This document shows, one piece after another, positions 32,061 to 41,497 of a stretch of 64,000 bases of DNA. A program made the position numbers and the translations under genes. The stretch's first letter is position 1; every line of letters begins with the position of its first letter. Source of the DNA: an uncultured Oscillospiraceae bacterium (lineage in GTDB: Bacteria > Bacillota > Clostridia > Oscillospirales > Oscillospiraceae); NCBI GenBank assembly GCA_934589675.1, contig CAKTOF010000002.1:1-64000 (forward strand), given 5' to 3'. Under the pieces are notes generated by a model that had not been told where the DNA came from, ran no database searches, and saw only the letters and a program-made list of their open reading frames with translations.

Positions 32061-32963
32061 TCACGCTCCCAGCAGACTCTGGTCAAACGCGAACAGCGCC
32101 TCGTTGATCCTGAAAATGTTGTAGTCCCGACGCGTGATGAAATACTCGACGATGGCGTCGAACTTGCTGCCGTGGCCGAAGGCGTAGCCCGCGCGGGCGA
32201 TGAGGCTGCGCGTCTCCGGAAGGCTCAGTTCCAGTGCGACGGCAAAGGCGGCGGCCGCTTGTTTGGAGGGCTTATAGTCCGGACTGCTGCGGATGGCCGA
32301 GAGCAGCGCGCGATCCACATTGGCTTTCCTGCAGACCTCGGCGTCCTTTTGACCGCTGCGGTCGATGTGCTTCAGCAGCGCCTCAGAAAAGCCCGAGCCC
32401 GGGCTCGCGGACGTTTCGTCCGGGACGGCGTCCGCCGCGACGGCGTGCTCGCCGATGCAGGCGGCGATGCTCTCAAAGAGCGCATCGTCGATCCGGCACG
32501 GCTTGCTGCCGAACACCACGATGTACACCGTCATGTCGTTTTCCAGCAGGAATTCCCCGATGGTATCCACCGCCACGCGCAGCGCCTGATCCTTGGGATA
32601 GCCGTAAACGCCGGCGGAGATCAGCGGGAAGGCAACCGTCTTGCAGCCGTGCTCCCTGGCAAGGGCGAGGCTTGCGCGGTAGCAGGAGGTGAGCTTTTCC
32701 CGCTCGCCGTCCCCGCCGCCGTTCCAGATAGGGCCGACGGTGTGGATCACAAATCTGCACGGCAGGCGGTACGCGCCCGTGATCTTCGCCTCGCCCGTCC
32801 GGCAGCCGCCGAGCGTCCGGCACTCCCGGAGCAGCTCCGGCCCCGCCGCGCGGTGGATGCAGCCGTCCACGCCGCCCCCGCCGAGCAGGGTCTCGTTGGC
32901 TGCGTTCACAATGGCGTCCACGGACATTTTCGTAATGTCATTTCTTACGATTTGCAGCGGCAT
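32061..32963 (-). CDS. Macro domain protein with C-terminal helical domain
   Basis: In this 300-residue protein, residues 1-170 form a macro domain: DAIVNAANETLLGGGGVDG is the ADP-ribose-binding loop, and FPLISAGVYGYPKDQA the second phosphate loop. Such proteins bind or hydrolyse ADP-ribose and O-acetyl-ADP-ribose. After a spacer, residues about 195-300 form an all-helical region (KQAAAAFAVALELSLPETRSLI, then IVEYFITRRDYNIFRINEALF) resembling HTH-associated modules of Bacillota. Plain macro proteins are about 170-180 residues, so this is a fusion. The role of the second domain is unknown. It is a single gene with GAGGTGAAAAG as ribosome site. Confidence 0.85.
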   Translation of the reverse strand: MPLQIVRNDITKMSVDAIVNAANETLLGGGGVDGCIHRAAGPELLRECRTLGGCRTGEAKITGAYRLPCRFVIHTVGPIWNGGGDGEREKLTSCYRASLALAREHGCKTVAFPLISAGVYGYPKDQALRVAVDTIGEFLLENDMTVYIVVFGSKPCRIDDALFESIAACIGEHAVAADAVPDETSASPGSGFSEALLKHIDRSGQKDAEVCRKANVDRALLSAIRSSPDYKPSKQAAAAFAVALELSLPETRSLIARAGYAFGHGSKFDAIVEYFITRRDYNIFRINEALFAFDQSLLGA

Positions 32964-33061
32964 ATTCTTTTCACCTCAGTTAAGCTTTCTTCCTGCGCAT
33001 CCGCGCCGGACGCTTCCCGTTTTTCTCATGATAATCCGCCCAGGCCGCCCCGTCAAGGCGG

Positions 33062-33096
33062 AAAAAAGCAGGCGCGGCAAGCCGCGTCTGCTTTTT
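33062..33096. terminator. Bidirectional intrinsic terminator
   Basis: AGCAGGCGCGGC pairs with GCCGCGTCTGCT (one G-U pair) around AA, flanked by A6 and T5. It ends the molybdoenzyme operon on the minus strand. Confidence 0.85.
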
Positions 33097-33128
33097 CCGG
33101 GTGGTGTGATTTATGAAAAAGGAATGGT

Positions 33129-34406
33129 TTACAGGGTATTTTTATAGGCCACGCCGTTTTTCATGACGAAGCGGATGTTATCCTGCTCGGCCAGCAGCGT
33201 GACGTCCTCGACTGGATTGCCGTCAACGAGCAGCAGGTCGGCGTACGAGCCTGCCTCGAGGCGGCCGATCTCGCCGTCCGGATACGGATGCTGGTAGGTG
33301 CAGAGCTTGTAGAGCTCGCCGGCGTTGCCCGTGAGCGCGCGCAGCGTCTTGAGGTCGCCGAAGCGCTTCTGGAACAGGCGGATGTCCCCGTGCTGGCGCA
33401 TGGCGACGTAGTCGATCTTGTCCGAGGCGTCCGTGCCATAGACCAGCGGAATGTCGAAGCGGTTGATGAGCTCCGTGGACTGGCGCTCGGCGTTCTGCAT
33501 GAACTCGATCGGGATCTGGTGCCCGCTGGCCTTCGGCGCCTCCATGCCTTCGCGCTTGACCGTGCTGCCAAACTGCGGGCAGGTGCACACCCAGATGCCG
33601 TTATCTTTGATGATGCGGGCCGTCTCCTCGTCCATGAGCGTCGCGTGCTCGAAGCTCTTCACGCCCGCCTTCGCGGCGCGCTGCATGCAGCGCGGCGTGT
33701 AGATGTGCGCCATGACATACGTTCCGTAGTCCGACGCGCAGTCGACGGCCGCCTTGAGCTCTTCATAGGTGTACTGCGTCGTATAGAGGTGATCGAACTT
33801 GCTCGAAAGGCCGCCGCCGGCCATGATCTTGATCTGCGACGCGCCGAGGAACAGCTGGTCGCGCACCGCGCGCATGACCTCCGGCACGCCGTCGGCCAGA
33901 ACGAGGCCGCCGTTGCGCATGGTCGAGGCCATGATGGTGCCGTCCGGATGGCGCTCCTGCGAGCGGTCCGTGCGGAAGTCCGCGTGGCCGCATGTCTGCG
34001 AGATACATGCGTGCGACGGGAAAATGCGCGGGCCGGGGACAATGCCGGCGTCGATAGAGGCCTTCAGGCCGTAGACGAGGCCGCCGGCGTCGCGGATGGT
34101 CGTAAAGCCGCGGCTCACCATATCGCGTGCAAAGGCGACGGAGCGCACGGCGATCTCGTCGGGGCGCAGCGTCTCAAACTCGCCGTGCGGCGCGCTCATG
34201 CCGATGTGCGCGTGGCTGTCGATGAGGCCGGGGATGGCCGTGCGGCCGCCGCCGTCCACGACCTCGCCGAAGCCCTCGTGCGAGACTTCGCCCGTCAGGA
34301 TCTCCGCGACGATCCCGCCCTCGACGACGATGGACGCGTCATGCGTCAGCGCGGCGTCATGGCCGTTGAACACGTTGACATGCTCAATGAGAATGCGTTT
34401 TTCCAT
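33129..34406 (-). CDS. Metal-dependent amidohydrolase (imidazolonepropionase-like)
   Basis: A complete 425-residue amidohydrolase. The metal-site DSHAHIG (about 62), FTTIRDAGG, a later lysine in QIKIMAGGG, histidines in YVMAHIYTP and FEHATLMD, and aspartate in VYGTDASDK complete the binuclear-type site. It belongs to the group that includes Xaa-Arg and Xaa-Pro dipeptidases and cyclic amidases. It is the last gene of the operon with the molybdoenzyme, which suggests it processes the substrate or product of that reductase. A strong GGAGG precedes the ATG. It is related to, but clearly different from, the truncated copy at the window's start. Confidence 0.87.
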   Translation of the reverse strand: MEKRILIEHVNVFNGHDAALTHDASIVVEGGIVAEILTGEVSHEGFGEVVDGGGRTAIPGLIDSHAHIGMSAPHGEFETLRPDEIAVRSVAFARDMVSRGFTTIRDAGGLVYGLKASIDAGIVPGPRIFPSHACISQTCGHADFRTDRSQERHPDGTIMASTMRNGGLVLADGVPEVMRAVRDQLFLGASQIKIMAGGGLSSKFDHLYTTQYTYEELKAAVDCASDYGTYVMAHIYTPRCMQRAAKAGVKSFEHATLMDEETARIIKDNGIWVCTCPQFGSTVKREGMEAPKASGHQIPIEFMQNAERQSTELINRFDIPLVYGTDASDKIDYVAMRQHGDIRLFQKRFGDLKTLRALTGNAGELYKLCTYQHPYPDGEIGRLEAGSYADLLLVDGNPVEDVTLLAEQDNIRFVMKNGVAYKNTL

Positions 34407-34457
34407 ACAGATCCTCCGTTTTCTGTTCCGGCATGGCGCCGGCTGGGTGATTGCAGC

Positions 34458-34967
34458 TTAGTCCTCGACGCGCACGCGCGGCCAGGCCTTGCAGAACTCG
34501 GCTGAGGGCACGCCGTCGCCGATCTCACATGTGAGCGCGCCGACCGGGCAGGCGTGCACGCACGCAGGCTCAAGGCCGTTGCGCAGGCGCTCGATGCAGC
34601 CGTCGCATTTTTTCATCTTGTCGCGCTTGCCGGCCTTGACGAACGTCACAAACGTCGGCGCGCCGTACGGGCAGGCCATCGAGCAGGAGTGGCAGCCGAT
34701 GCACTTGTCCGGATCGTAGAGCGTCAGCCCCGTATCCGCGTCCTTGTACAGGCAGCCCGTCGGGCAGCCCTTCACGCACGGCGCATCGTCGCAGTGCATA
34801 CACGCAAGCGACATAAAAACTCGTTTTCCGTCTTCCTCGTATGTCACGACATGGCGCAGCGACGACTCGCCGGCGGCAATGTCCACATCGTTCTGATCCA
34901 TGCACGCGACGGCGCAGGCGCCGCAGGACATGCACTTGTCCGGATCGCAGCGAAATGTTACTTTCAT
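34458..34967 (-). CDS. Four-cluster ferredoxin-type electron-transfer subunit (DmsB/HybA-like)
   Basis: A 169-residue protein with four cysteine groups (CDPDKCMSCGACAVAC, CMHCDDAPCVKGC, CIGCHSCSMAC, CDGC then ACVHACPVG), giving four expected [4Fe-4S] clusters as in DmsB and PhsB. No signal or membrane segment is present. Its ATG overlaps the stop of the molybdoenzyme gene as ATGA, so the two surely form one complex. It should carry electrons between the FAD protein and the molybdenum subunit. Confidence 0.92.
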   Translation of the reverse strand: MKVTFRCDPDKCMSCGACAVACMDQNDVDIAAGESSLRHVVTYEEDGKRVFMSLACMHCDDAPCVKGCPTGCLYKDADTGLTLYDPDKCIGCHSCSMACPYGAPTFVTFVKAGKRDKMKKCDGCIERLRNGLEPACVHACPVGALTCEIGDGVPSAEFCKAWPRVRVED

Positions 34968-37087
34968 TCCGTCACCTTCTTCCGTAGACCGCAGCGATAG
35001 CTCTTGAAGGCCGGGAAGCCCGAGTAGCGATCGCACGCGTCGGCCGGGATGAGCTTGTTGACGTCCGCATCCCGGAAGCTATGGTAGGTATTGATCGTGC
35101 CTTCCATGGTAAAGGCAGTCAGCTTTGCTTTCATCTCAATGCTGCCGAGGTCTGTGTACAGCTCGACCCAGTCGCCTTCCTTGATGCCGAGGCGCTCGGC
35201 GTCGAAGGTATTGATCTCGGCCGTGATAGCCGTGCCGAGCGCCTGAAGCCACGGCATATCGTGCAGCCGCGAGTGGAGCATATTCGGCCGGCGCGTGCCG
35301 CTGATCATCGTAAACGGGTATTTCTCCGCATCGCCGGGCAGCGGGTCGTCCATCGTCGGCAGCGGCGTAAAGCCCTGATCGGCGTATTTTGCGATGCGCT
35401 CGCTCCAGAGCTCGAACTTGCCCGACGGCGTCTTGAACTGCCATGTGCCGACCTCGTACATTTTGGCGTTCACATGGACCGGCAGGCCGCCGGCGGACTT
35501 GAGCTCGTCGAGGTCGATCTCGGGATTGTCGCGCAGCATATAGCGCAGGCAGGTATCGTAGTCGCTTGTGATGTACGAATCGTCGAGGTTCAGGCGCTTT
35601 GCAAGGTCGAAGATGATGTCCGTGTCGGAGCGCGACTGGAACATCGGCTCGATGACCTTCTGCGTGTAGGTCGCGTGGCAGCCGCCGTGGATGCGCAGCT
35701 CGCTGCGCTCAAAGCCCGAGCAGCACGGCAGGACGATGTCGGCCAGCTTGGCCGTGTCGGTCAGGAACAGGTCGATGTCCACGAAGAAGTCGAGCGACTC
35801 CAGCGCGCGCTTCATGCGCTCGTCGTCGCTGAACATGCGGTAGTTCATGCCGTGCGCCCAGACCATCTTGATGGGGTACGGGTCGGCATCAAGGATCTGC
35901 CGCGGCAGATCCATGGACTGCATCTCATGCACGGTCTCCTCCCAGACAGGGAACGTGCGCGCGCCGACGGCCTCGATGTACGGGCGCAGCTCGGTGGAAA
36001 ACTCGTACTCCTTCGTCTCAAAGCCGCCGATCGAGTGCGCATACGTCAAAAAGTTCGGGATCTGGCCGCCCGGGCGGTCAAACGTGCCCATGAGCGCCGA
36101 GAGTGCCATGATGGCGCGGTAGCCCTGCATACCGTTGCGGTGGTGGAGCATGCCCGAACCGCTTTCGTTGATGGCAACGGGCGCATTGTCGTGCATCATC
36201 TGCACGGCCTGCTCGATGAGCGCGGGGCTCACACCCGTGATGCGCTCGGTGTACTCCGGCGTGAACCGGCTGACGTACTCGGCGTACTCCTTGAAGCCGT
36301 GGACGTTCTTTTCGATATAGTCATGGTCGATCCAGCCGCGGCGGATGAGCTCGTTTGCAAAGCAAAACGCCAGCGCGGCGTCCGTGCCGGGGCGGATCTG
36401 GATGAACAGGTCGGCGATGCGCTCGGCCATCGGCGTGCGGCGGTGGTCGATGATGATGACCTTCATGCCGTTCTCGTGCGCCGTGATCGTCGGCCTTGCG
36501 CTCAGATACGCGTTGTAATAGCCGCCGTAGGCCCAGCCGAGGAACAGCTTGCAGTTGCGAAGGTCGGGGTCGCACTTGTCCACGCCGGCGGCGATGCGCC
36601 ATGCCATGACAGCCGCCGTGAAGCAGCAGCTCGACTCGGTGCCGTAGTTCGGCGAGCCGAACGCATAGGTCAGCCGCTCAAGGTACGGACGGTACCATTT
36701 TTCGTAGCCGGAGAAGAACGCGACCGACTGCGGGCCGAACTGCTCCTTGTACTCGAGCATGTGCTTGGCCACCTCATCGAGCGCCTCGTCCCACGAGATC
36801 GGCTCGAACTTGCCCTCCCCGCGCGCGCCGACGCGGCGCAGCGGCGTGTGAATGCGGTCCGGCCGGTAGACGTACTGCCGGTTGGACTGCCCCTTCGGGC
36901 ACAGCAGGCCGTGGTTGGTCGGGTGCGAGTCCGTGCCTTCGACCTTGATGATCTTCCCGTCTTTGACGTAGCAGTCCACGCCGCAGTGCGGGCCGGGCGC
37001 GCAGACGTCGCAGACGCTGTGCCGGATGGTAATTCCGGTGTCCTCGCCGGGGATCTTCGCTTTGATCCTGCGTTCAAGTTCCGTCAT
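34964..37087 (-). CDS. Molybdopterin oxidoreductase, DMSO-reductase superfamily catalytic subunit
   Basis: A 707-residue Mo/W-bisPGD enzyme. Cysteines at 26, 29, 35, 39 and 63 provide the N-terminal [4Fe-4S] site, and CPKG at 63-66 is typical. FGSPNYGTESSCC (C154/C155) supplies the probable molybdenum ligand. The C-terminal dinucleotide-binding region starts near 590 (MISGTRRPNMLHS). No Tat signal is present, so it works in the cytoplasm. Partner genes are an Fe-S subunit and an FAD/NAD(P) oxidoreductase, but no membrane anchor. Relatives include polysulfide, thiosulfate and arsenate reductases, acetylene hydratase and gut catechol dehydroxylases; I cannot choose among them. Confidence 0.88.
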   Translation of the reverse strand: MTELERRIKAKIPGEDTGITIRHSVCDVCAPGPHCGVDCYVKDGKIIKVEGTDSHPTNHGLLCPKGQSNRQYVYRPDRIHTPLRRVGARGEGKFEPISWDEALDEVAKHMLEYKEQFGPQSVAFFSGYEKWYRPYLERLTYAFGSPNYGTESSCCFTAAVMAWRIAAGVDKCDPDLRNCKLFLGWAYGGYYNAYLSARPTITAHENGMKVIIIDHRRTPMAERIADLFIQIRPGTDAALAFCFANELIRRGWIDHDYIEKNVHGFKEYAEYVSRFTPEYTERITGVSPALIEQAVQMMHDNAPVAINESGSGMLHHRNGMQGYRAIMALSALMGTFDRPGGQIPNFLTYAHSIGGFETKEYEFSTELRPYIEAVGARTFPVWEETVHEMQSMDLPRQILDADPYPIKMVWAHGMNYRMFSDDERMKRALESLDFFVDIDLFLTDTAKLADIVLPCCSGFERSELRIHGGCHATYTQKVIEPMFQSRSDTDIIFDLAKRLNLDDSYITSDYDTCLRYMLRDNPEIDLDELKSAGGLPVHVNAKMYEVGTWQFKTPSGKFELWSERIAKYADQGFTPLPTMDDPLPGDAEKYPFTMISGTRRPNMLHSRLHDMPWLQALGTAITAEINTFDAERLGIKEGDWVELYTDLGSIEMKAKLTAFTMEGTINTYHSFRDADVNKLIPADACDRYSGFPAFKSYRCGLRKKVTE

Positions 37088-38360
37088 GTTGATCTCCCTC
37101 CGTCGGCCGGAACAGGTCGATGAACTCCTGCTCCATATCCACCTGACTCAGATAGCCCTTGAGCGCCGGGGACATCGGCTCTTTCGAGCCGGCCAGCACG
37201 CCGAGCATATAGTTGCGGATGATGCCGCTGACCTGATAAATGTCGAGAATGTTGACCGCGACGACGCGGTCGTCCGCCACGGTGACGCGGATGTACGTCG
37301 GGCCGTCCGGTCTGCCGAAGCGGCGCGTCTCTCCCTGGATCCGGATGTCGCCGAAGCTCACGAAGTCCATGCCCATGAAGTGCGTCAGGTTATGCGGGAT
37401 GTTGCCCGTGAATTCCACATGCCCGCCGGCCATGACGCGGCCGGCCGTCTCGCCCTGATAGCCTGCGTTGGCCCACAGGCCGATGATCATCTGGCTGTTG
37501 TCCATGAGATTGCGGCCCTGCGTGCAGTCGCCCGCGGCGTAGATGCCGGGGACGCTCGTTGACATGTCGTCGCCCACGAGGATGCCGCGCTGGACGTTCA
37601 CGGCCGTGCCCTGCACAAGCTCCGTGCGGGCACGCGTGCCGACGCACATGACGAGGATGTCCGACTCAAGCACCTTGCCGTTGTCAAGGCTCGTCAGGAT
37701 GCTGTTTTCCGTCTCCTCGGCGTGCTTGACGCCGCAGCCGAACAGCAGCGAGACGCCCTGCGCCGCAACGCGGCGCTCGATCTCCTCCGCGACGTCCGGG
37801 AACGCCGCGACGGAGAAAATATGCGGCGCCAGATCCATGAGCAGGACGTGCTTGCCCCGCTTTTGCAGAAGCTCCGCGACCTTGATGCCGACCATGGACG
37901 CGCCGACGACAACGGCCGAGTTGACCCGCCCTTCCACGAGCGCATCGCGCAGCCGGTCGGCATCCGCGACGGATCGCATGTAAAAAACGCGCTTGGAGTC
38001 TCCCACGCCGAGATCCGGCGCGATGGGCGTTGCGCCGGTCGAAAGGAGGATCTTGTCAAACCGCTCTGCTTTGCCGTCTTCGAGCGTGACGGTCTTCGTC
38101 TCGGGATCGAGCGCGGTCACGCGGCAGTCGCGGTGGATGACCGCGCGGTATTTCGCGCTGATCTCCTCCAGCGAGCCGAACGGGTAAAGACCGGAGCGCG
38201 GGATGATGTCCGAGACATAATACGTCGTGAGCATGGGGCTTGCGGGCGGATCTCCAAGCTCCGAGTAGACGTGGATCTCACCCTCGAAGCCCTGATCGCG
38301 CATGGCCTTGAGCGCATGGTAGCCGGCGCATCCAAAGCCGATGATTGCATATCGTTCCAT
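37074..38360 (-). CDS. FAD/NAD(P)-dependent oxidoreductase (NADH-oxidase/rubredoxin-reductase type)
   Basis: A 428-residue flavoprotein with an N-terminal FAD motif (IIGFGCAGYHALKAM), a central NAD(P) motif (VVVGASMVGIKVAELL at about 145) and the FAD-closing GIYAAGDCTQGRN (about 275). The first glycine cluster GFGCAG is a variant of GxGxxG. There is no redox-active cysteine pair of the disulfide-reductase type. The gene overlaps the molybdoenzyme start by 14 bases. It is the likely NAD(P)H dehydrogenase feeding the Fe-S subunit, in place of a quinol-linked membrane anchor (inferred). Confidence 0.88.
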   Translation of the reverse strand: MERYAIIGFGCAGYHALKAMRDQGFEGEIHVYSELGDPPASPMLTTYYVSDIIPRSGLYPFGSLEEISAKYRAVIHRDCRVTALDPETKTVTLEDGKAERFDKILLSTGATPIAPDLGVGDSKRVFYMRSVADADRLRDALVEGRVNSAVVVGASMVGIKVAELLQKRGKHVLLMDLAPHIFSVAAFPDVAEEIERRVAAQGVSLLFGCGVKHAEETENSILTSLDNGKVLESDILVMCVGTRARTELVQGTAVNVQRGILVGDDMSTSVPGIYAAGDCTQGRNLMDNSQMIIGLWANAGYQGETAGRVMAGGHVEFTGNIPHNLTHFMGMDFVSFGDIRIQGETRRFGRPDGPTYIRVTVADDRVVAVNILDIYQVSGIIRNYMLGVLAGSKEPMSPALKGYLSQVDMEQEFIDLFRPTEGDQHDGT

Positions 38361-38382
38361 AGCTGAACTCCTCTCCCTCCGG

Positions 38383-39315
38383 TCAGACGTGGGTCTTTGT
38401 GGCCGACTGCTGCATGGCCATGCGGCTGGCAGCCATGATCTCCCGGGCCCACTTGCTCATGGGCCGGCCTGTCCGGTATATGCAGCCCCACAGAATGTCC
38501 ACGTCGCACTCAAGCGGAATGAGCGCGAGCGGCTGGGGGCGGACATTGCGTTCAAACAGCGTCGTTGTGAATCCGATGGCCTGATCCCGCGAGATCAGAT
38601 TGCGGAACAGCGAAACGTTTGAGGAATTGACCAAAACATTGGGCTCGGCCGTCTCATCGTCGAGGATATGGCGCACCATGTCGACCTCCGACGGGAAAAT
38701 GGCCAGCGGCACCGTCTTGAGGATCTCCTTCGTGATGCACGGCAGCGCCGCCAGCGGCGACGACTGCGCCACATAGGCCATGAGCGGGCAGCGCGCGTAC
38801 TCCTCAAAGACGACCTTCCCGGATCTGATGTTTTCCGACTGCTGGAGCAAAAACTCCGGGATGGTGATGATGCCGATGCTGTCGCCGGGGAAGTTGCCCG
38901 GCTCATCGGTGATATCGAGCGGCAGATTCTCGATGATGCGCATCTGCGGCGCAGGCGTCATATGGCCGACCGTCGAGATGATGCGCGTGAGGATGGAATT
39001 TGACACAGCCGGTGTCACATAAACCGTGACCGGCTCGCGGCTGTCCGCCTCGGGGTCGGAAAACACGGCGAGCGACTCGACCATCTGGTCGTACTCAGCC
39101 ACGATCTTCCGCAGGCGCGGCAGGATGAGCTTGGCCTCCTCCGTCGGGAAGAGCGAATTGCCGGTGCGCGTAAAAAGCTGCGCGTGCAGCTCGCGCTCGA
39201 CCGCCTTGATGGCCTGACTGAGGCCCTGCTGCGTGATGAAAAACCGCTCGGCAGTCTGCCGGATGTTGCAGCTTTCCGCAACTGCGATGACGTATTTGCA
39301 ATGGTCGATCCGCAT
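38383..39315 (-). CDS. LysR family transcriptional regulator
   Basis: A 310-residue regulator with an N-terminal winged helix (YVIAVAESCNIRQTAERFFITQQGLSQAIKAVE, about residues 8-40) and a periplasmic-binding-like effector domain (about 92-300). It sits 22 bases upstream of, and in the same direction as, the molybdoenzyme operon. That differs from the usual divergent layout of LysR genes and implies the regulator is transcribed with its targets. ILINSSN-like loops in the effector domain do not identify the ligand. Confidence 0.92.
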   Translation of the reverse strand: MRIDHCKYVIAVAESCNIRQTAERFFITQQGLSQAIKAVERELHAQLFTRTGNSLFPTEEAKLILPRLRKIVAEYDQMVESLAVFSDPEADSREPVTVYVTPAVSNSILTRIISTVGHMTPAPQMRIIENLPLDITDEPGNFPGDSIGIITIPEFLLQQSENIRSGKVVFEEYARCPLMAYVAQSSPLAALPCITKEILKTVPLAIFPSEVDMVRHILDDETAEPNVLVNSSNVSLFRNLISRDQAIGFTTTLFERNVRPQPLALIPLECDVDILWGCIYRTGRPMSKWAREIMAASRMAMQQSATKTHV

Positions 39316-39405
39316 GACCGTTCTCCTTTCTGTCCGGCGTCCTTCAGGCCGCCCCTGTGAGATCCAGTATAGCAGGAAACGCCCGGTTTGGGTAGCTTGG
39401 TGCTC

Positions 39406-41373
39406 TTACTGCCGTTTCAGGTGCAGATCCATCCAGCGGGTGATCTCCGCAAGCCGGCGCACGCGCGAGATCGGGTGCCCCGTGCGCGAGAGCGAGTGAT
39501 TTTCGCCCTTGAACAGGCAAAGGCGCGTCTCCACGCCCAGCCGCTGGAGGTTCGTGTACATCTGGAGCGCTTCGACATGGTAGCAGCAGTAGTCCTCGAG
39601 CGCGTGGATAAACAGCGTCGGCGTGACGGCACGGTCGATGAACTTCAGCGGCGACTGATCCCACAGAAGCTCAAACGAGCGCTCCTGCCCGGGCTGGAGG
39701 CAGCTGAGGGTAAACATCCGGCCGTTGCCGGTCGTGGCCTCGTTGGAGATGTTGTTGGCCGTGGAGCGCTGCGACGCGGCCGCCGCGAAGCGATCGGTGT
39801 GGCCGATGATCCAGTTCGTCATAAAGCCGCCGTAGCTGCCGCCCGTAACGCCGAGGCGCTCCGGGTCGATGGCGGGATAGGCCTCGAGCGCGCGGTCGAC
39901 GAAGTCCATGATGTCGAGGTAGTCGATCTGGCCGGTCTTGCCGCACACGTCGCCGAAATACTGCCCGCGGCCGAGCGAGCCGGTCGGGTTGCAGAACAGG
40001 ACGAAGTAGCCCTGCGCGGCCCAGTACTGCATCTCGTGGTAATAGACCTCGCCGTAGGCCGCGCGCGGGCCGCCGTGGATGTCCAGAATGGCGGGATAGC
40101 GCTTGCCAGCCTCATAGCCGACGGGGCGGAGCACCATGCCGTGGATCTCGTTGCCCTCGCGGTTTGTAAAGCGCAGGCGCTCGACCGGCGCGACGGTGTG
40201 CCCGGCGGAATATGCGTCGTTGAAATGCGTCAGCTGCACAAGCTCGCCGCCCGCCAGCTCATAGAGCTCGTGCAGGCGCTCGCCGCGCATCGTGAGCACG
40301 ACCGTGCGGCCGGAAGCGACGGAGAAGCCGTCGACCGCGCCGTCCTCGGCGACGACGGGGCGGAGATTGCCCTGAAGGTCGATGTACACAAGGTGTGCGA
40401 ACTCCTCGACGCCGATGATGGCGTACACGCCGCTCTCATCGGCCTGGAAGTCGACGGAGCCGGCGAAGCGGCAGTCCGTGCCGACGGGGTTTCCGTAAGT
40501 CAGCTCGCCCGCGTGGATGAGCGTGAGCGCGCCGGTGGCGGTGTCCATGGTGTAAAGGTCCTGCATCTGTGCGATGGTCCTGCCCTTGTGGCTGCACGCG
40601 GTGAGGACGAGCCTGTCGCCGCAAAACGCGAGGGCGCCGACCTCCATCGTCTCCTCCGGCATGAGGCACACGCGCTCGCCCGTTTTGAGGTCATAGCGGT
40701 AAACGCCCGGAAGATTCGGGCGCATCGTGTCAAACTCCACGCCGGTGTAGACGAGCTGCGCCGTTTTTTCGCAGTACGCCGCGCCCATGAGATCGAAGAG
40801 CTCCGGCGTGATGCGGACGCACTTGCCCGTCGCGGCGTCGCAGCGGTACAGGCCCGTGCGGAACTTGTTCGTCACGCCGATGCCGTTCTGCCAGAACGGA
40901 TACTCGTCGAACACCTCGCATACGGCGTGGTCGTCGGCGATGGCCTTTTTCTCGCGCTCGAGCGCTTCGCCCGTCAGACCCTCAAGGCGGCGGGCATCGG
41001 CCACCTGCACCGTGCCGCGCAGAAGATACTCCGTCTCGCCCGTGCGCGCGACGATGCCGGCCGGGAACGGGACGGAAAGAAGCGGCGCCGTCTCGTTCGT
41101 CTCAACGTCCGTCACGGCAAACGCGCTGCATCCCGGCTCGCCGGGGACTGCGTGCAGCAGATGCTGCGCGTCGAGCCACATCGCGCTGCCCGGGCAAGCC
41201 TGCGGCAGCTCGCGCACCGCGCCGCCTTCCAGCAGGCAGAGCGCCGTGCGGTAGTCGTTCTCCTCCATGCGCGGCTTGTGCGAGAAAAAGCTCACCCGCC
41301 TGCCGTCCGGCGAAAGCTGCGGCGCGCTCAGAGAAGTGATCTCGGTAAAATCGGTCAGTTCCACACGTTTCAT
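39406..41373 (-). CDS. S9 family prolyl-oligopeptidase / acylaminoacyl-peptidase
   Basis: A 655-residue cytoplasmic serine peptidase: a beta-propeller N-terminal part (about 1-390) and an alpha/beta-hydrolase C-terminal part. The triad is visible: Ser513 in GGSYGGFM, Asp594 in ALEDYCC and His626 in GENHSLSRTG. HGGPRAAYG supplies the oxyanion site. These enzymes cut short peptides or remove acylated N-terminal residues. The ATG with GGGAGG six bases upstream is chosen over an earlier in-frame one. It is transcribed alone. Confidence 0.92.
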   Translation of the reverse strand: MKRVELTDFTEITSLSAPQLSPDGRRVSFFSHKPRMEENDYRTALCLLEGGAVRELPQACPGSAMWLDAQHLLHAVPGEPGCSAFAVTDVETNETAPLLSVPFPAGIVARTGETEYLLRGTVQVADARRLEGLTGEALEREKKAIADDHAVCEVFDEYPFWQNGIGVTNKFRTGLYRCDAATGKCVRITPELFDLMGAAYCEKTAQLVYTGVEFDTMRPNLPGVYRYDLKTGERVCLMPEETMEVGALAFCGDRLVLTACSHKGRTIAQMQDLYTMDTATGALTLIHAGELTYGNPVGTDCRFAGSVDFQADESGVYAIIGVEEFAHLVYIDLQGNLRPVVAEDGAVDGFSVASGRTVVLTMRGERLHELYELAGGELVQLTHFNDAYSAGHTVAPVERLRFTNREGNEIHGMVLRPVGYEAGKRYPAILDIHGGPRAAYGEVYYHEMQYWAAQGYFVLFCNPTGSLGRGQYFGDVCGKTGQIDYLDIMDFVDRALEAYPAIDPERLGVTGGSYGGFMTNWIIGHTDRFAAAASQRSTANNISNEATTGNGRMFTLSCLQPGQERSFELLWDQSPLKFIDRAVTPTLFIHALEDYCCYHVEALQMYTNLQRLGVETRLCLFKGENHSLSRTGHPISRVRRLAEITRWMDLHLKRQ

Positions 41374-41497
41374 GTCTGCCTCCCACTGCAAAGCCCACAA
41401 AAGCGGGGCTATTTTTCCGCTTATAATTTGTTAGCTTTATCTTACTCCAAATTGTTTGCTTTGTCGCTCAATAAAATGTTGTTGCAATGAACAAAGC

